Source: Papaver somniferum (taxonomy: Eukaryota; Streptophyta; Magnoliopsida; Ranunculales; Papaveraceae). From it: 64,000 nt of DNA. Of this stretch, positions 32,714 through 44,730 are shown piece after piece. The stretch is taken from NCBI RefSeq assembly GCF_003573695.1, contig NC_039364.1, positions 63,694,256 to 63,758,255 of the forward strand, written 5' to 3'. Below the pieces are notes generated by a model. That model was not told the origin of the DNA and searched no databases. It was given only the letters and a program-made list of their open reading frames with translations. The position numbers and the translations under genes were made by a program. How positions within the stretch are numbered: position 1 is the first letter of the stretch; every line of letters begins with the position of its first letter.

Positions 32714-34295
32714 GGATTCAAGAAAATTTATTCATTTAGAGAGGTTATTCATTAGCCCCTTAGTTATTGCTAAAATACACTCGGTTTTACTTTTCAATTC
32801 CGTTTTTTTAATAAAACATTTAACGACTATTAAATGCCAATTCATCCCGAGTTGAATTAAATTGGAAATGACTGAATGGCCCCTGGATCAGAGTTGAATT
32901 AATAAACTAGCTAGTGCCTAGTTGTTATTCAATCCAAATTAACACTGAAATGGTAAGCATTCCCCTATGTTTGAACAGATTATATGAAAGTTTTTTGAAC
33001 CACTTCAGGTTTTTCATTAGTTTTGACAGCATTACTTCCCTGTTGTTTCATCTTCCTCTTCATCTCTGTCATCATCTTCAGACAAATGGCTACAAGCCTA
33101 CAACAATTTTACTACCAGTTTTAAGATAAGTGTACGACAAGGATTACAACACCATCTTCAAACAATCAAAATCAAACTTAAACCCAATTCACATGGCACG
33201 CTATACAAGGACCCAATCACTAAGACTAAACTGTCAAAGAGTATATATCATCAAAATCAAAATAAAAAATCGAACTTAAACCCAATTCATATTACCATCT
33301 TAATTACAACATATATATCATCAAAAATCGAAATCAAACTAAAACCTAATTCATATTCCTATCTCAATCAACCTCATAAACCCTAATTTTGAAAATACCC
33401 AAAAATTAAATTTTAAAAATCCTTAATTTTTAAGTCTCTGAAATGGGGTGATTATCAAAATCAAAATTCTATAAAACCCTAATTATCACAATCAAAGAAG
33501 AATAACGAGAAAAACATGATAACATATATAGCATACCTTTGTAATGAAGATATCAATAGAATTTGATAAAAAAAATGTTGTCAAAATGTGTTGTAAATGT
33601 TTCTAGGCTTGGTAGATCATAAGATTCTTCGCCTGATGGTAGTGTTAGTAAAAGAATAAAGAGCAGGTGGCAGAGGTGATGGTGTTAGTAGCAGGGTGGT
33701 GGTGCAATAGTTAGGTTAGACTGTGGTAAGTTTTGTGGAAGAGTCAGTCGAGTGAGGTGAGAAGAAATGAAATGCTTTTGCAAGTGTTAATGGGTTTTCA
33801 TATCCATTTTGTTTTCCAGTTACATGTATACAGGTAAGTTTCGCATTTCAGATAAATCTCAATCGTTCATTAATTCGATAGTTGTACGGTTAGATGCAGA
33901 CATGATGGCCCTAAACAGTTTTATGGATGGTGGGTGTATTTTAGCGATTATGAAAATAAATCGTGTATTTTTATAACTACTAATCCCATAAGGTGTATTT
34001 TATCAATATTCTTATAACTACTAATTCCATAAGGTGTATTTTATCGATATTCCCTATATTTATCTTGTTTAGATGATGCTGGATGATTTGTTTAAAAGAA
34101 AGCTCTCAATGATTTTGATATTCATGTGACTAAAATATTTTTAATTTGACGTAAGATGAACACGGGAAAAGATCCTTCATGTACAAGAATAATAATAATG
34201 GTCAATTAATCAATTTGGCTTTGAAGCTTAGTATCTTTTATTGCTTTATTTTATTTTAGATTTTAACTTTGAACGTTTCAAATAGATTTCTATAA
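32714..34295. other. AT-rich intergenic DNA with small repeats
   Basis: There are near-copies of AACTTAAACCCAATTCATATTACC (33170-33350) and of ACTACTAATCCCATAAGGTG followed by TATTTTATC (about 33978 and 34018). No gene is recognised. Confidence 0.5.
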
Positions 34296-34504
34296 ACTGT
34301 TGTTGATGGTGATTTTTAGTTTAGGGTTAAAATCGTAAAATTGTACATCCGACATGATGTTACTATGACCATTAGCACATTTATTGAATCAATCAGCATG
34401 CCTAAGTAAGAATTATCGGGGAACCTTTTTTTTTTTTTTTTATATGAGTCATGTTCCACGGCAAAACCCTTAACATTGACTAACATCATCCATGTCAAAC
34501 CCTA

Positions 34505-36150
34505 ATTCTCATGCTACCGCGCCAAGGCATGCCAACCATGCCAGCCGCACCACCGTGCCAATGGCAAACCATGCCAGCCACATCTCCGCGCCAAGGCATG
34601 CCAACCATGCCAACCACATCACCACGCCAATGCATGCCAACCATGCCAGCCGCACCACTGTGCCAATGGCAAACCATGTCAGCCACATCTTCGCACCAAG
34701 GCATGCCAACCATGCCAGCCGCACCACTGTGCCAATGGAAAACCATGCCAGCCACGTTAACCGCGTCAAGGCATGCCACGCCACATGTGCCAATGGCATG
34801 CCAACCACCTTGCCACGCCATACCATGCCGACCTTCCCTATGCGGCTACTAAAACGAAGGCGTGCGACGATCAACGACCACCCTTCAATCCTAGATGCAA
34901 ATCCTAGCCGTCCAAGGTCGCCAGACAACGCATGGTAACCTTTGGCCCAAAACCCTAGTTTTGGCCACGCCAAACCGTACCAAGGCATGCCATGCCACAT
35001 GTGTCAATGGCATGCCAACCACCTTGCTGCGTCACGCCATACCGGCCTTCCCTATGCGGCTAACAAAACGAAGGTGTGCGACGATCAACGACCTTCCTTC
35101 AATCCTAGATGCAAATCCTCGCCGTCCAAGGTCGCCAGACAACGCATGATAACCTTTGGCTTCCGAGCTAAGCAGGGGACTTAATGTTGATGGTGGTTTT
35201 TAGCTTAGGGTTAAAATCGTAAAACTGTACATCCGACATGATGTCACTATGACCATTAGCACATTTATTGGATCAATCAGCATGCCTACGTAAGAATTAC
35301 CGGGGTACCTTTTTTTTTTTTTTTACATGAGTCATGTTCCAAGGCAAAACCCTTAACATTGACTAACATCATCCATGCCAAACCCTAATTCTCATGTTAC
35401 CGCGCCAAGGCATGCCAGCCGCACCACTGCGCCGATGGCAAACCATGCCAGCCACATCATCGCGCCAAGGCATGCCAACCATGCCAGCCGCACCACTGCG
35501 CCAATGGCAAACCATGCCAGACACAACTTCGCGCTAAGGCATGCCAACCATGCCAGCCGCACCATTGTGCCAATGGAAAACCATGCCAGCCACGTTAACC
35601 GCGCCAAGGCATGCCAACCACCTTGTCACGCCATACCATGCCGGCCTTCCCTATGTGTCTACCAAAACGAAGGCGTGTGACAATCAACGACCACCCTTCA
35701 ATCCTAGATGCAAATCCTAGCCGTCCAAGGTCGCCAGACAACGCATGGTAACCTTTGGCCCAAAACCCTAGTTTTGGCCACGCCAAACCGTGCCATGGCA
35801 TGCCAACCACCTTGTCGCGCCACGCCATACCAGCCTTCCCTATGCGGCTACCAAAATGAAGGCGTGCGACAATCAACGACCACCCGTCAATCCTAGATGC
35901 AAATCCTAGCCATCCAAGGTCGCCAGACAACGCATGGTAACTTTTGGCCCAAAATCCTAGTTTTGGCCACGCCAAACCGTGCCAAGGCATGCCATGCCAC
36001 ATGTTCCAATGGCATGCCAACCACCTTGTCGCGCCACGCCATACCGGCCTTCCCTATGCGGATGCCAAAATGAAGGCATGCAACGATCAACGACCACCTT
36101 TTCATCTAAGATGCAGATCTTAGCCGTCCAAGGTTACCAGCTAACGCATG
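34505..36150. repeat. Hierarchical GGCATGCC-rich tandem repeats in the solo LTR
   Basis: Short units (GGCATGCCAACCATGCCAGC with CGCACCACTG and TGCCAATGGC) are nested in roughly 190-bp units. Those larger units contain CCAAAACCCTAGTTTTGGCC and CCTTCCCTATGCGGCTA and begin near 34780, 34950, 35600, 35760 and 35950. All lie within an 884-bp duplication. GC content is far above the surroundings. The open frames on both strands reflect the repeat period and are not genes. Confidence 0.88.
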
Positions 36151-36667
36151 GCAACTTTTGGCCCTAGTTTGGTCGCGTCTAAACAAAGCCAAAACCCTAA
36201 CTTTTGGACGCTCCTAAACCAGGCCATATAAAAGCCATACCGAGCATGCTTTCATGCCACTAGATACCAAACGAAGGGTTGCAATAATCAACGGCTACCT
36301 TTCCTCTTAAGATGCAAAATCTCGACCGTCGAAGGTCACCGAGCCGGCAAGTCTCCCAAACTCGACTTGCCAGACGACAACAACATGCTACATGTTTTCC
36401 ATGAAAACATTCGAGACATCAACGCATGTCACAAACTGGGAGATGCTCATTGGGTATTGGTTTGGCGGTTTACAGCCTGTGGCGTACACTACGCCCGTTA
36501 TAAGAAAGTATCATAAGGATGAGGCGGTTAGTAAATACAAGGAGTAATGGTGAAACGCTTTTTTTTATGGAACATCAACTCCAGGCGTTACCGGTTACCA
36601 CCTCCTCTCATTTACTCACCCGTTTTCCATTTCTTAATGAGACCAGAGTACGTTTCACTTCGACTTG

Positions 36668-36675
36668 TATAAATA
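36668..36675 (+). promoter_or_regulatory. TATA box of the solo LTR
   Basis: TATAAATA lies about 370 bp before the LTR end, followed by a leader-like region. It is the likely retroelement promoter; no activity is implied. Confidence 0.6.
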
Positions 36676-37664
36676 GGCATTACCTATTTCCACCGAACAA
36701 CAAGTTCAGGTCAGGAGCATACAACACTCAGAAAACATTTGCTAGCTTTCCATCTGTTAGCTTCCCACTTTCTGATACAAGTCGTAGAAAACAACTACTC
36801 TTCCAGGATTAACTATTCTGGTCTCAACACTTTCTTCGCTTCCCTCCCCAAAACCAACCCTTCTGCTTCACTTTGTGACCGAAGCAAGTCTGGAACGGCA
36901 ATTTCTTGGTTTAGGCCGGATTTGTACAGATTGATCTCTCGAATCTAAAGTACTCCCTTGCAGTACATTGTTTAGGATTTAAATTCGTTTCTCACTCACA
37001 CACCCGAAATTACCAAAATCAGCAGAAACCGTTTTCACCCTCGAACAACTGTGTAAATAGCACACATGCCATTAACAGATGATGGACGAAATATGGCGAT
37101 AGGGGCAACCCCAATGTTTTTGTAGAGAGTGAGGGCAACCCCAGAATATCATTTAGTAGGAGGTAACATTGAACCCCCCCCCCCTTTTTTTATAGACCTA
37201 GACTATTTGGAGAAAAAAATACGAGTTGGTTCGGTATTGCACCAAATGGTTTGATACAGTTTTAGATTCCTACATGTTAGGCCTATTCCTATGCACATGT
37301 CAAACAGCTGATTTTGCCACTTTAGAACCCATTGTGGGTATCCCAAAGTGGCAAATGTATCTGTCTAAGTTTCAAATATACTACTTAGGCATACACAACA
37401 GAGTGTCTACCGAGCGATAGAGTTTCCAACGCTATATGATCATAAGATCGCTCGATGGTCATTCCAGCACCAACGTTAGTCATGATGTCGCTCGCTGCAA
37501 ACATCAACACTCAACAGTTCCTCATCCAACGGCTACAATTTCCCCCCTCTATAAATACCCAATTTCAAACTCATTTCAATCCACACCAGAATTTCTAAAT
37601 CTCTCAATCTTCTTCAAAAATCTAAAACAATCACACCTTCTTCACACTTCTTAATTTCTTATAA

Positions 37665-38596
37665 TATGAATTCACAATCTCAAAGTCAAGGCAAAGGTAA
37701 GGTAAAAAGAACAAAGTCCGAGATGTAAAATTCAACATCACAGAAGATAAATGCATTTGCTATAATTATGTTTATTTTACCCAATATTGTATTGATGGTG
37801 CACAACAATATGGTAACACCATGTGGGATAACATATATCGTAAATATGAAAAACAAACCATGAATATTAATAGTCATGGTGCAAAAAGGGTTGTCAGAAT
37901 GCTTCATTGTAATTAATAGGGGAGTCTCCTTATATGTTGTTGCGATAATGCAAGCCAATAGAAGCCGGGAGAGTGGCCTTATCGATGGTGATGTTGAAAG
38001 ACAAGTTCGTACAGAATGGCAGCGAAAAAATGGCAAAAAAATTTCTTTCGAAAGTTGTTATCATATTTTGAAGGTGTTGAACAAATATAATCTAAAAGTG
38101 TTAGCATCTAATCTACAAGTACCAGAAAGGTCACCATACAATTGTTCTCCCTCAACACCAAATTTTTCACCATTTTCACCAGGTCCATCAAATGTTTCAC
38201 TAGATACCCCAAGAAACGCAAATGTCAACTTAGTTCTCAATAACGATGATGCTAATAAAAATCTTATAGGAAGAAACATAGCAAGACTTGTTATAAAATT
38301 GGCTCAAGAATGTAGAAGCTCCGATGGATTTAATATGACAGAGTTTATGAAACATCAGAAGACCGTCGAGAAGCAAAGAGTGGTTGATAGGAAATTTCAA
38401 AACAGGGAGACTAAAAAAAGTCGCCTTTCTCAAGAAAAAATTGTGAATGACTATAACAAGCATGACATTCTTCAAGCTGATAGTTCAATTATAAAGAATT
38501 TGACAGGATTCAAGCACGGATTAAACAACAAGCTGCATTTAATAACAACCAACCCGGTGGTGATGATGATGAGGATTAGGATGATGAGTTCGATGT
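37665..38596 (+). pseudogene. Harbinger ORF1 (Myb/SANT-like, NAM-associated C-terminus), broken
   Basis: It starts MNSQSQSQGKGKVKRTKSEM and hits TAG/TAA stops at once. The next frame reads EDKCICYNYVYFTQYC and NTMWDNIYRKYEKQ. Another frame has RQVRTEWQRKNGKKISFES CYHILK, then SPSTPNFSPFSPGPSN and RLVIKLAQ. This order (trihelix/Myb-like part, Pro/Ser linker, NAM-associated tail) is typical of the second protein of plant PIF/Pong transposons, which helps the transposase bind the ends. Frameshifts make it non-functional. Confidence 0.7.
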
Positions 38597-38959
38597 AGTA
38601 GAACCTTTAGATAATTTAAGTGTTCGATGTATTAATTTAAGTTTTAATTTGAAGTGTTACGTTTTAATTTGATATGTTGTTGTTGTTGCATTCTACTTAA
38701 TATTAGTTTGAAATGAAAAGTTGATTAATTTGAAATGTTGTTGCAGTCTACTTAAATAAGTTTCACTCATTAACTTAATATACAATAAAACAAACTACAA
38801 ACAAATTAACAGTTTAAACTAAAATACATAACTTAATAATTACGCCCACCCGCTCTTCCATACTCTTCCCAAAGATTCACTATCAGATTTTCTCTTAAAT
38901 TGTCATACAAATTCTGGTTCTGAATGTAATTAGTTATTTGCCCATAATTTCTTGCAGAC

Positions 38960-40167
38960 ATGCCTCTTTGTGATTGAATCTCAGGCCTCGAATCTTCATC
39001 TTCACAGTTAGTCCATTCCTTATCGTGACGGGTTTTCCTGAATTATCATGTTATGAAGAATCATGCAAGAGAGCATAGTATTGTGCATTTCACGAGAACT
39101 TAACCCACTATATGGCCCACAAATGATAGCGAACTTCCTCTTCAAAATTCCAAAAGTGCGTTCCACATCCTTCCTCACCGTCATTTGGCGTTCCTTAAAA
39201 TGCCGGTATGAATGGCCCAATGCACCGGCAGGGGGGCAATGGTAACATTGAACCAAGGTTGACCATTTAGGGTAAATACCATCATCAAGATAATACCCAT
39301 GAGTCCCCTGATGGCAGTTGATTATGAAACGGACCTAGGGACAAACTCCATATTTCAGATCTTCAAACAGAGTCGATTTGTGCAAAACATTAATATCATT
39401 TTGTGAACCTGAAAGACAAAAAAAAAAGTGCGTCATATCCAACAATCATAAGAAGAATAAGCTTCAAGGATAACAGTTGGTTTCGATAATGACCCTTATA
39501 TTAACTGACCCAATAAACAGGGCATCCTTGCCATACCTAGACTACCTAGCATTCCTGGGAATCCCATATCCTCATTCTCCCTCAATATTTGTCTAACATC
39601 TTCCTTGGTTGGTTTTCGTAAATATGTTGGACCAAAATGATTAATTATTACTTCGCAAAATAATGAAAGGTAAGTGAATGAAGTTGTTTTCCCCATACAA
39701 AGGTACTCATCGATCGCATCAGCTGGTTTGTCATAACCTAGAATTCTTAAAGCCGAAATAACTTTTTGTTCAGGACTATGACCTTTAATATTCAGTGAAT
39801 CAAACTGATAATTAAATTGAGGTTCTACTCGACAAAGCTCTGCAGTAGTATTTTTTACCATATGCCGAGGCATGCGAAATCGATCTTGAAAATTTTGATA
39901 AGAGTACACACAATTGGGAAGAAAATAAACGTGCATCAGCTTCTGGTGGTAAAATTCCCTCCCTCGATACATATCTCTTCTTGAGAATACTTCTTTTGGC
40001 TCTGAAACTCTAGTTATTTTGTCCGAATGTACAAGCATTAGAGTGTCGATTAGTTTATTATCTTCACCTCTCTCATCGTCAAGTTCTTGCAACCTCCTTT
40101 GATGCATTTCTTTCTGTAATCTAAACCGATTCAAAATAACATTCCTATATTCATTGGATCTCGCCAC
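38960..40167 (-). pseudogene. Harbinger transposase (DDE), broken
   Basis: The N-terminal ORF (40167-39496) has the features of plant HARBI1-like proteins: FQDRFRMPRHMV, RILGYDKPADAIDEYLCMGK and ILRENEDMGFPGMLGSL. It then loses the first catalytic aspartate region through a deletion or frameshift. Downstream frames keep GSQNDINVLHKS (near 39412-39376), YYLDDGIYPKW (near 39300-39268) and RKDVERTFGILKRKFAII (39178-39125), which carry other acidic residues of the DDE core. A premature stop lies near 39329. It is a dead copy. Confidence 0.78.
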
Positions 40168-40266
40168 TGATGATTATGAAATTTAAAATTGGGGATACAA
40201 ATAAAGAAATTGGTAAAATATATGTAGAAGTAGGTATGAGTAATTTGAAGAAGTATATGGGTGTAT

Positions 40267-43200
40267 TTTTTTATTTTTTTTTTGAAACGAAAAAGAAGAT
40301 TGTTATTGCATTTGATCATCTGTTACATGAGTGGAATCTAAAAGCAATTGGGATCTGATCACAACAGGTGTAGATTCAGTCCATGACATAGATAATTCTT
40401 CCTTCCTAGATAGTTTAGAAAGGATATCTACAACTTTATTTCTTTCTTTGGGAATGTAGTAACACTTCCAAGAGCTATAACTAGAAAAAAATGACTTAAT
40501 GTTTTTGATGTAATTAAGCAATATCCAATCAACATAGTTATTGTCTTTATTGACAGCTTCCACCACCACCTTGGCATCAAGATCGAACTGCACATTCTCC
40601 AACTGTAAATCTTTAACCCATTTCACAGCTTCCCATAATCTAATGCATTCAGCTTTCTCTGCGCTTCTGATGTTCTTTAAGTGGATGCACCGCGCTCCTT
40701 GTTGTTCACCTGCATAGTTACGGATTATTAGTCCAATGCCTCCATATTTATTATGATCTAGAAAAGAGCCATCACAGTTTATAGTAACATAATTAAGCGG
40801 AGGAGGAATCCAATACAAGTTTCTACGATTGACACCCTGCATCGTCTTAGGCATATAAGACTTTCTGGAAGCGTGCTCTTCAATAAGTAACCTGCATTTT
40901 TGAATAGTTCTCTCAGGGTTCGGATTGGACTGTTGGAAAACTTTTTCACATCTGACAGTCCATATGCACCAAGATATAATGCTTCTCTTTACCACTTCCT
41001 GTTCAGAAATCTGCATATTATGAAAACTATAAAACTAACTGCCAATCCAATCCGTGAGTTCAGATTGGTTATTACAAGTCCATCCTGCGATTGCAAACCA
41101 TACAAGTCTAAAGAAAGAACATTCCATAATAAGATGAGTTGCAGATTCTGAGTGTTGGTCACATAGAGCACGTAAATCATTGTCACCAACAACTGCTTGT
41201 CCCAGAGCCATTCTTGTAGGAAGAAGACCAGATATTGCTTTCCATATGAATTGAAGTATTCTTGGTAAGATTGGAACTTTCCACAGCTTAGTGTAAATTT
41301 TCTGAAGACGAGGGCCAACTGATTGGGGAATATGAATCTCTTCATACATCTTTCTGTAGCAGGATTTAACATAAAAACATTCGTTCTTCTCAAGCAACCA
41401 GACAAGCTTATCATCACAGTTCTGGTGAATAAAAATATGAAGAATGAGTTCAACTATAGGCGGATCAAACAACTCCTTAAGAAGATTTATGTTCCAGGTT
41501 GCATTATCATCATTAATCAGCTGCTTAACGAAAGTATAGTTGTGATTAATGAGACAAACTATCTTGGGCTGTGGAGGACCTCGTATCTCTGAAATCCACA
41601 TATGTTTCCAAATATAGATACTTTCACCGTTACCAGTATACGAACAACTGAATTTTTGCACGAACTGGAGTTCAGAATTAATACTGTTCCATGACCAAGT
41701 GGAGTTATATTTTTTCTCTGGATCGAAAATCTCACCATCAGGAAAATACTTTGCTTGTAAATATATAAACATAATAGATGTCTTGTCAGAACAGAGCTTC
41801 CAGGCTAATTTAACAAGTAATGCCCTGTTTATAATATGCATATCTCGAAAACCCAGACCTCCTTCAGCCTTTGGATGATTGTCTCTTCTCCAAGTAACAA
41901 TATGTCTTCCTTTATTAGTTTTTTTATTTCTCCAGAAAGATTGTTAGGAAGAATCTAACTTCTTTATTTTAACATCTGGAAATTTGAAACAAGTCATATG
42001 GTGGATAGGAATAACGTTTGAGACTTTCCTAATCATCACATACCTAGTCGCTTCTGACATGTTGCTGGCACTCCACTTTGAGAACTTGTAATCCATCTTG
42101 TTAACAAGGGTAGAAAAAGGAATCCTTTTATTTCTCCCCACAAAAAAAAGGGAGACCCAAATACTTTTTATTCTTTAATATTTAGTTGTCATACTTGTAG
42201 AAATCCACTTAGGTCTTGACAATTTGCTGGTTCCATATTAGAAGTGAAAAATACTGCATATTTGTTAAAATTAATAAGTTGCCCAGAGCAAAAGCTGAAC
42301 TGCTCAATAACTTGAAGTAGCTTACTTGTTTGAACCTGATTAGCTTTGCAAAATAAGATACAGTCATCTGCGAAGAGTGGATGGTTGATTTTTGGTGCCT
42401 ATCTCGAAATCTTCATGTCAGTAAGAGAACCATTACTTTCACAATGTGCAAGATGTCTTGAAAACGACTCCATGGCCAGTATGAAAAAATAAGGTGAGAC
42501 AAGTCACCTTGACGAATCCCCCGAGTAGGATAAAAAGCTACAGTTGGTGAACCATTCAACATGATTTCGATCTGAGTAGTACTTATGCACTGGTGAATCA
42601 GCTGGCTCCAAAACCAATTTTTTTGAGAACATCTATTAGAAAGCTCCATTCTAACCTATCGAAGGCCTTAGACATGTCCATTTTCAGGGCTAGATGACCC
42701 TTTTTCCCTTCTTTCTTTTTCATAACTTGGACTATCTCTTGAGCAATACAGATATTTTTTGAGATTAATCTCCCAGGAACGTAGGCAGACTGCATGGGAG
42801 AAATAATGTTGGGCAAGTGCTTCTCCATCCTCAAAGATATAACTTTAGAAATAATTTTGTAGACTGTAGGCCTAAAGTCTTCTGGCTTATGAGGAGTCTG
42901 GGACTTAGAAATCAAAGAAATCCTAGTATTGTTTAGTTGCTTGAGAAGAAAATCAGAGTGGAAGGAGGACTTAACCATGTTACAGACGTCTTCTTTAACT
43001 AGTTTCCATTGAGATTGGTAAAAACCCGGTGGAAAACCATCGGGTCCTGGAGAGGTCCATGGTTTTGAGAACATTGTGGATTTCTTCATCAGTTGGGATT
43101 GCTTCAAGTTGTTGATTATCTTCGTCTGTAATACAAGTTGGGATATACTATATGAAGTGCTGACTATTTGCTGGTGAAGCTGAACTCATAATTTCCTGGA

Positions 43201-44191
43201 AGTGATTCTGAAGAAGATTGGCAATGAAATCTTTGTCGTTACACCAAGACCCATCTGGCGAAATAAAAGAGTCAATTATGTTTCGTGCTCTTCTTCTGTT
43301 AGCTCGAATATGAAAGTATTTGGAGTTTTTGTCCATATCATTAAAGAAGTGGTCTCGAGCCTTCTGTCTGTATGAACTGGATAGAACATCATTTAGAGCA
43401 CTTATTTCCTTTTCAAGAATAATGACATCATCAGTGTTATTACCATTAATATCCGTAGATTGAAGATGAGTCATGTCTTCCTGTAACTGGAGTATTCTGT
43501 TCTGAACATTACCAAGGGTAGATTTACTCCACTTTGATAGAATATTTCTTGTATGAGACAGCTTGTTAACAAGAATAAAGCCATTAGAGCCAGTAAATTC
43601 TACAGACCAAGCATGCTTGATTTCTTCACTACAATTTTCATGCAGTAACCGGTGTTCAAAAAACTTCCAGGTTCTTCCAGCTATCCTATTATCTTTATAT
43701 AGATTTAACAAGATAGATTTACTCCACTTTGATAGAATATTTCATGTATGAAACAACTTGTTAACAAGAATAAAGCCATTAGAGCCAGTAAATTCTACAG
43801 ACCAAGCATGCTTGATTTCTTCACTACAATTTTCATGCAGTAACCAGTGTTCAAAAAACTTCCAGGTTCTTCCAACTATCCTATTAACTTTATATAGATT
43901 TAACAAGATAGGTGAGTGATCTGAGCCATTTTGAGGTAAATGTGACAGAATAAAATCAGGAAAAGCTAAACATCATTCATTATTGACCATGGCTCTATCT
44001 AATCTAGATTTGGTTTTTCATGTACCATGTTTATTACTAGTCCAGGTGAAAGGATTACCACTAAAGCCTAAGTTTGATAAGCCAGAGTCTCTAATTAAAG
44101 TGAGAACTTCAGAAGAAGTATGTTGGCTGGAGGTATTTCTTTCTTTAGAAGAAGTAGTAATATTTAAGTCACCAGGAGAAGTAATATTTCT
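40267..44191 (-). mobile_element. LINE (L1-type), 5'-truncated, with 14-bp TSD
   Basis: The direct repeat GTATATGGGTGTAT flanks it (40253-40266 and 44192-44205). On the minus strand it ends in an A-rich tail at 40267-40283. Minus-strand order: endonuclease C-terminus (GNPFTWTS, RLDRAMVNN and SDHSPILLNL, 44150-43900), linker (43711-43148), reverse transcriptase (SPGPDGFPPGFYQ, FRPTVYKIISKVI, KMDMSKAFDRLEWSF, FADD at 42374-42363), zf-RVT (41841-41035) and RNase H-like module (INCDGSFLDHNKYGGIG, 41016-40303). Several frameshifts and stops show it is dead. It sits in the Harbinger element, which makes it the younger insertion. Confidence 0.92.
43521..43908. repeat. 194-bp tandem duplication inside the LINE
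   Basis: AGATTTACTCCACTTTGATA starts at 43521 and again at 43715. The two copies differ at a handful of sites (TTTCTTG/TTTCATG, AACCGG/AACCAG). Confidence 0.92.
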
Positions 44192-44468
44192 GTATATGGG
44201 TGTATATATATAAGAAAAGAGGGAGGAAATAGTCGTTATAAAGTAGTTGTTAAGCGGGATAGTGTGTCAAACGAGCGATATAAAGAAAACCGAGCGATGA
44301 TAACCATGACACCGACGATATTCACATTATCGTTTGCGCTTTAATGAGTAACTGTTGCTAGAAACTCCGTCGCTCAGGGGTTTTTCCATAGTGGCACAAC
44401 TCATTTTCCATGACACCTGGTATATTAAATAAGTTTTTTTTAACCTTGTGAGTAAAAAGGAATAGGCC

Positions 44469-44730
44469 TTGCTACCCGTTTTTCACGGTTTATTCCGGTT
44501 AATACCAAAACCGTACCATCCCACGTCAGGCTCTAGTAAAGATAAATATAAGGTGTTGTTTGGTGTAAAGTGCACCTAAAAGGATGGCCCTTATTAAAAC
44601 GGAAGTCTCTGTCGAGTGAAATTTGTGAGAACAATAGAAAAATGAGCGAATGGGGAATGAGACCGTCGCGTACTATTTTTTTCTGAAAGAGTCGCGTACT
44701 ATTTTTTGTTTGTTTATTTGTTATTTTTTT
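44469..44730. other. Spacer between two transposons
   Basis: No gene is seen. GTCGCGTACTATTTTTT occurs twice (about 44667 and 44692). Confidence 0.5.

Larger units (their letters stand above)
34301..37047 (+). mobile_element. Solo LTR (2747 bp) with internal duplication
   Basis: It starts TGTTGATGGTG, ends CCTCGAACA and is flanked by the 5-bp repeat actgt (34296-34300 and 37048-37052). No internal retroelement region or second LTR is present. A TATA box TATAAATA (36668-36675) precedes a CT/CA-rich transcribed end. The first 884 bp are tandemly repeated (34301 and 35185). A related start, TGTTGATGGTGG, occurs at 63599. Confidence 0.82.
37280..44468. mobile_element. PIF/Harbinger DNA transposon, inactive, split by a LINE
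   Basis: The ends GGCCTATTCCT (37280-37290) and AGGAATAGGCC (44458-44468) are exact inverted repeats. The left flank is TTA and the right flank is TTG, so the 3-bp target copy is imperfect. Inside are a decayed Myb/SANT-type ORF1 (+) and a decayed DDE transposase (-). Without the LINE insertion the element is about 3.25 kb. Motifs CGAGCGAT/ATCGCTCG cluster near both ends. Confidence 0.72.

Noticed and set aside
34495..36167. Long ORFs on both strands, Met/Ala/His-rich or Trp/Leu/Ala-rich
   Set aside because: They are read-throughs of GGCATGCC tandem repeats whose period keeps several frames open; no start context, motif or neighbour supports a gene.
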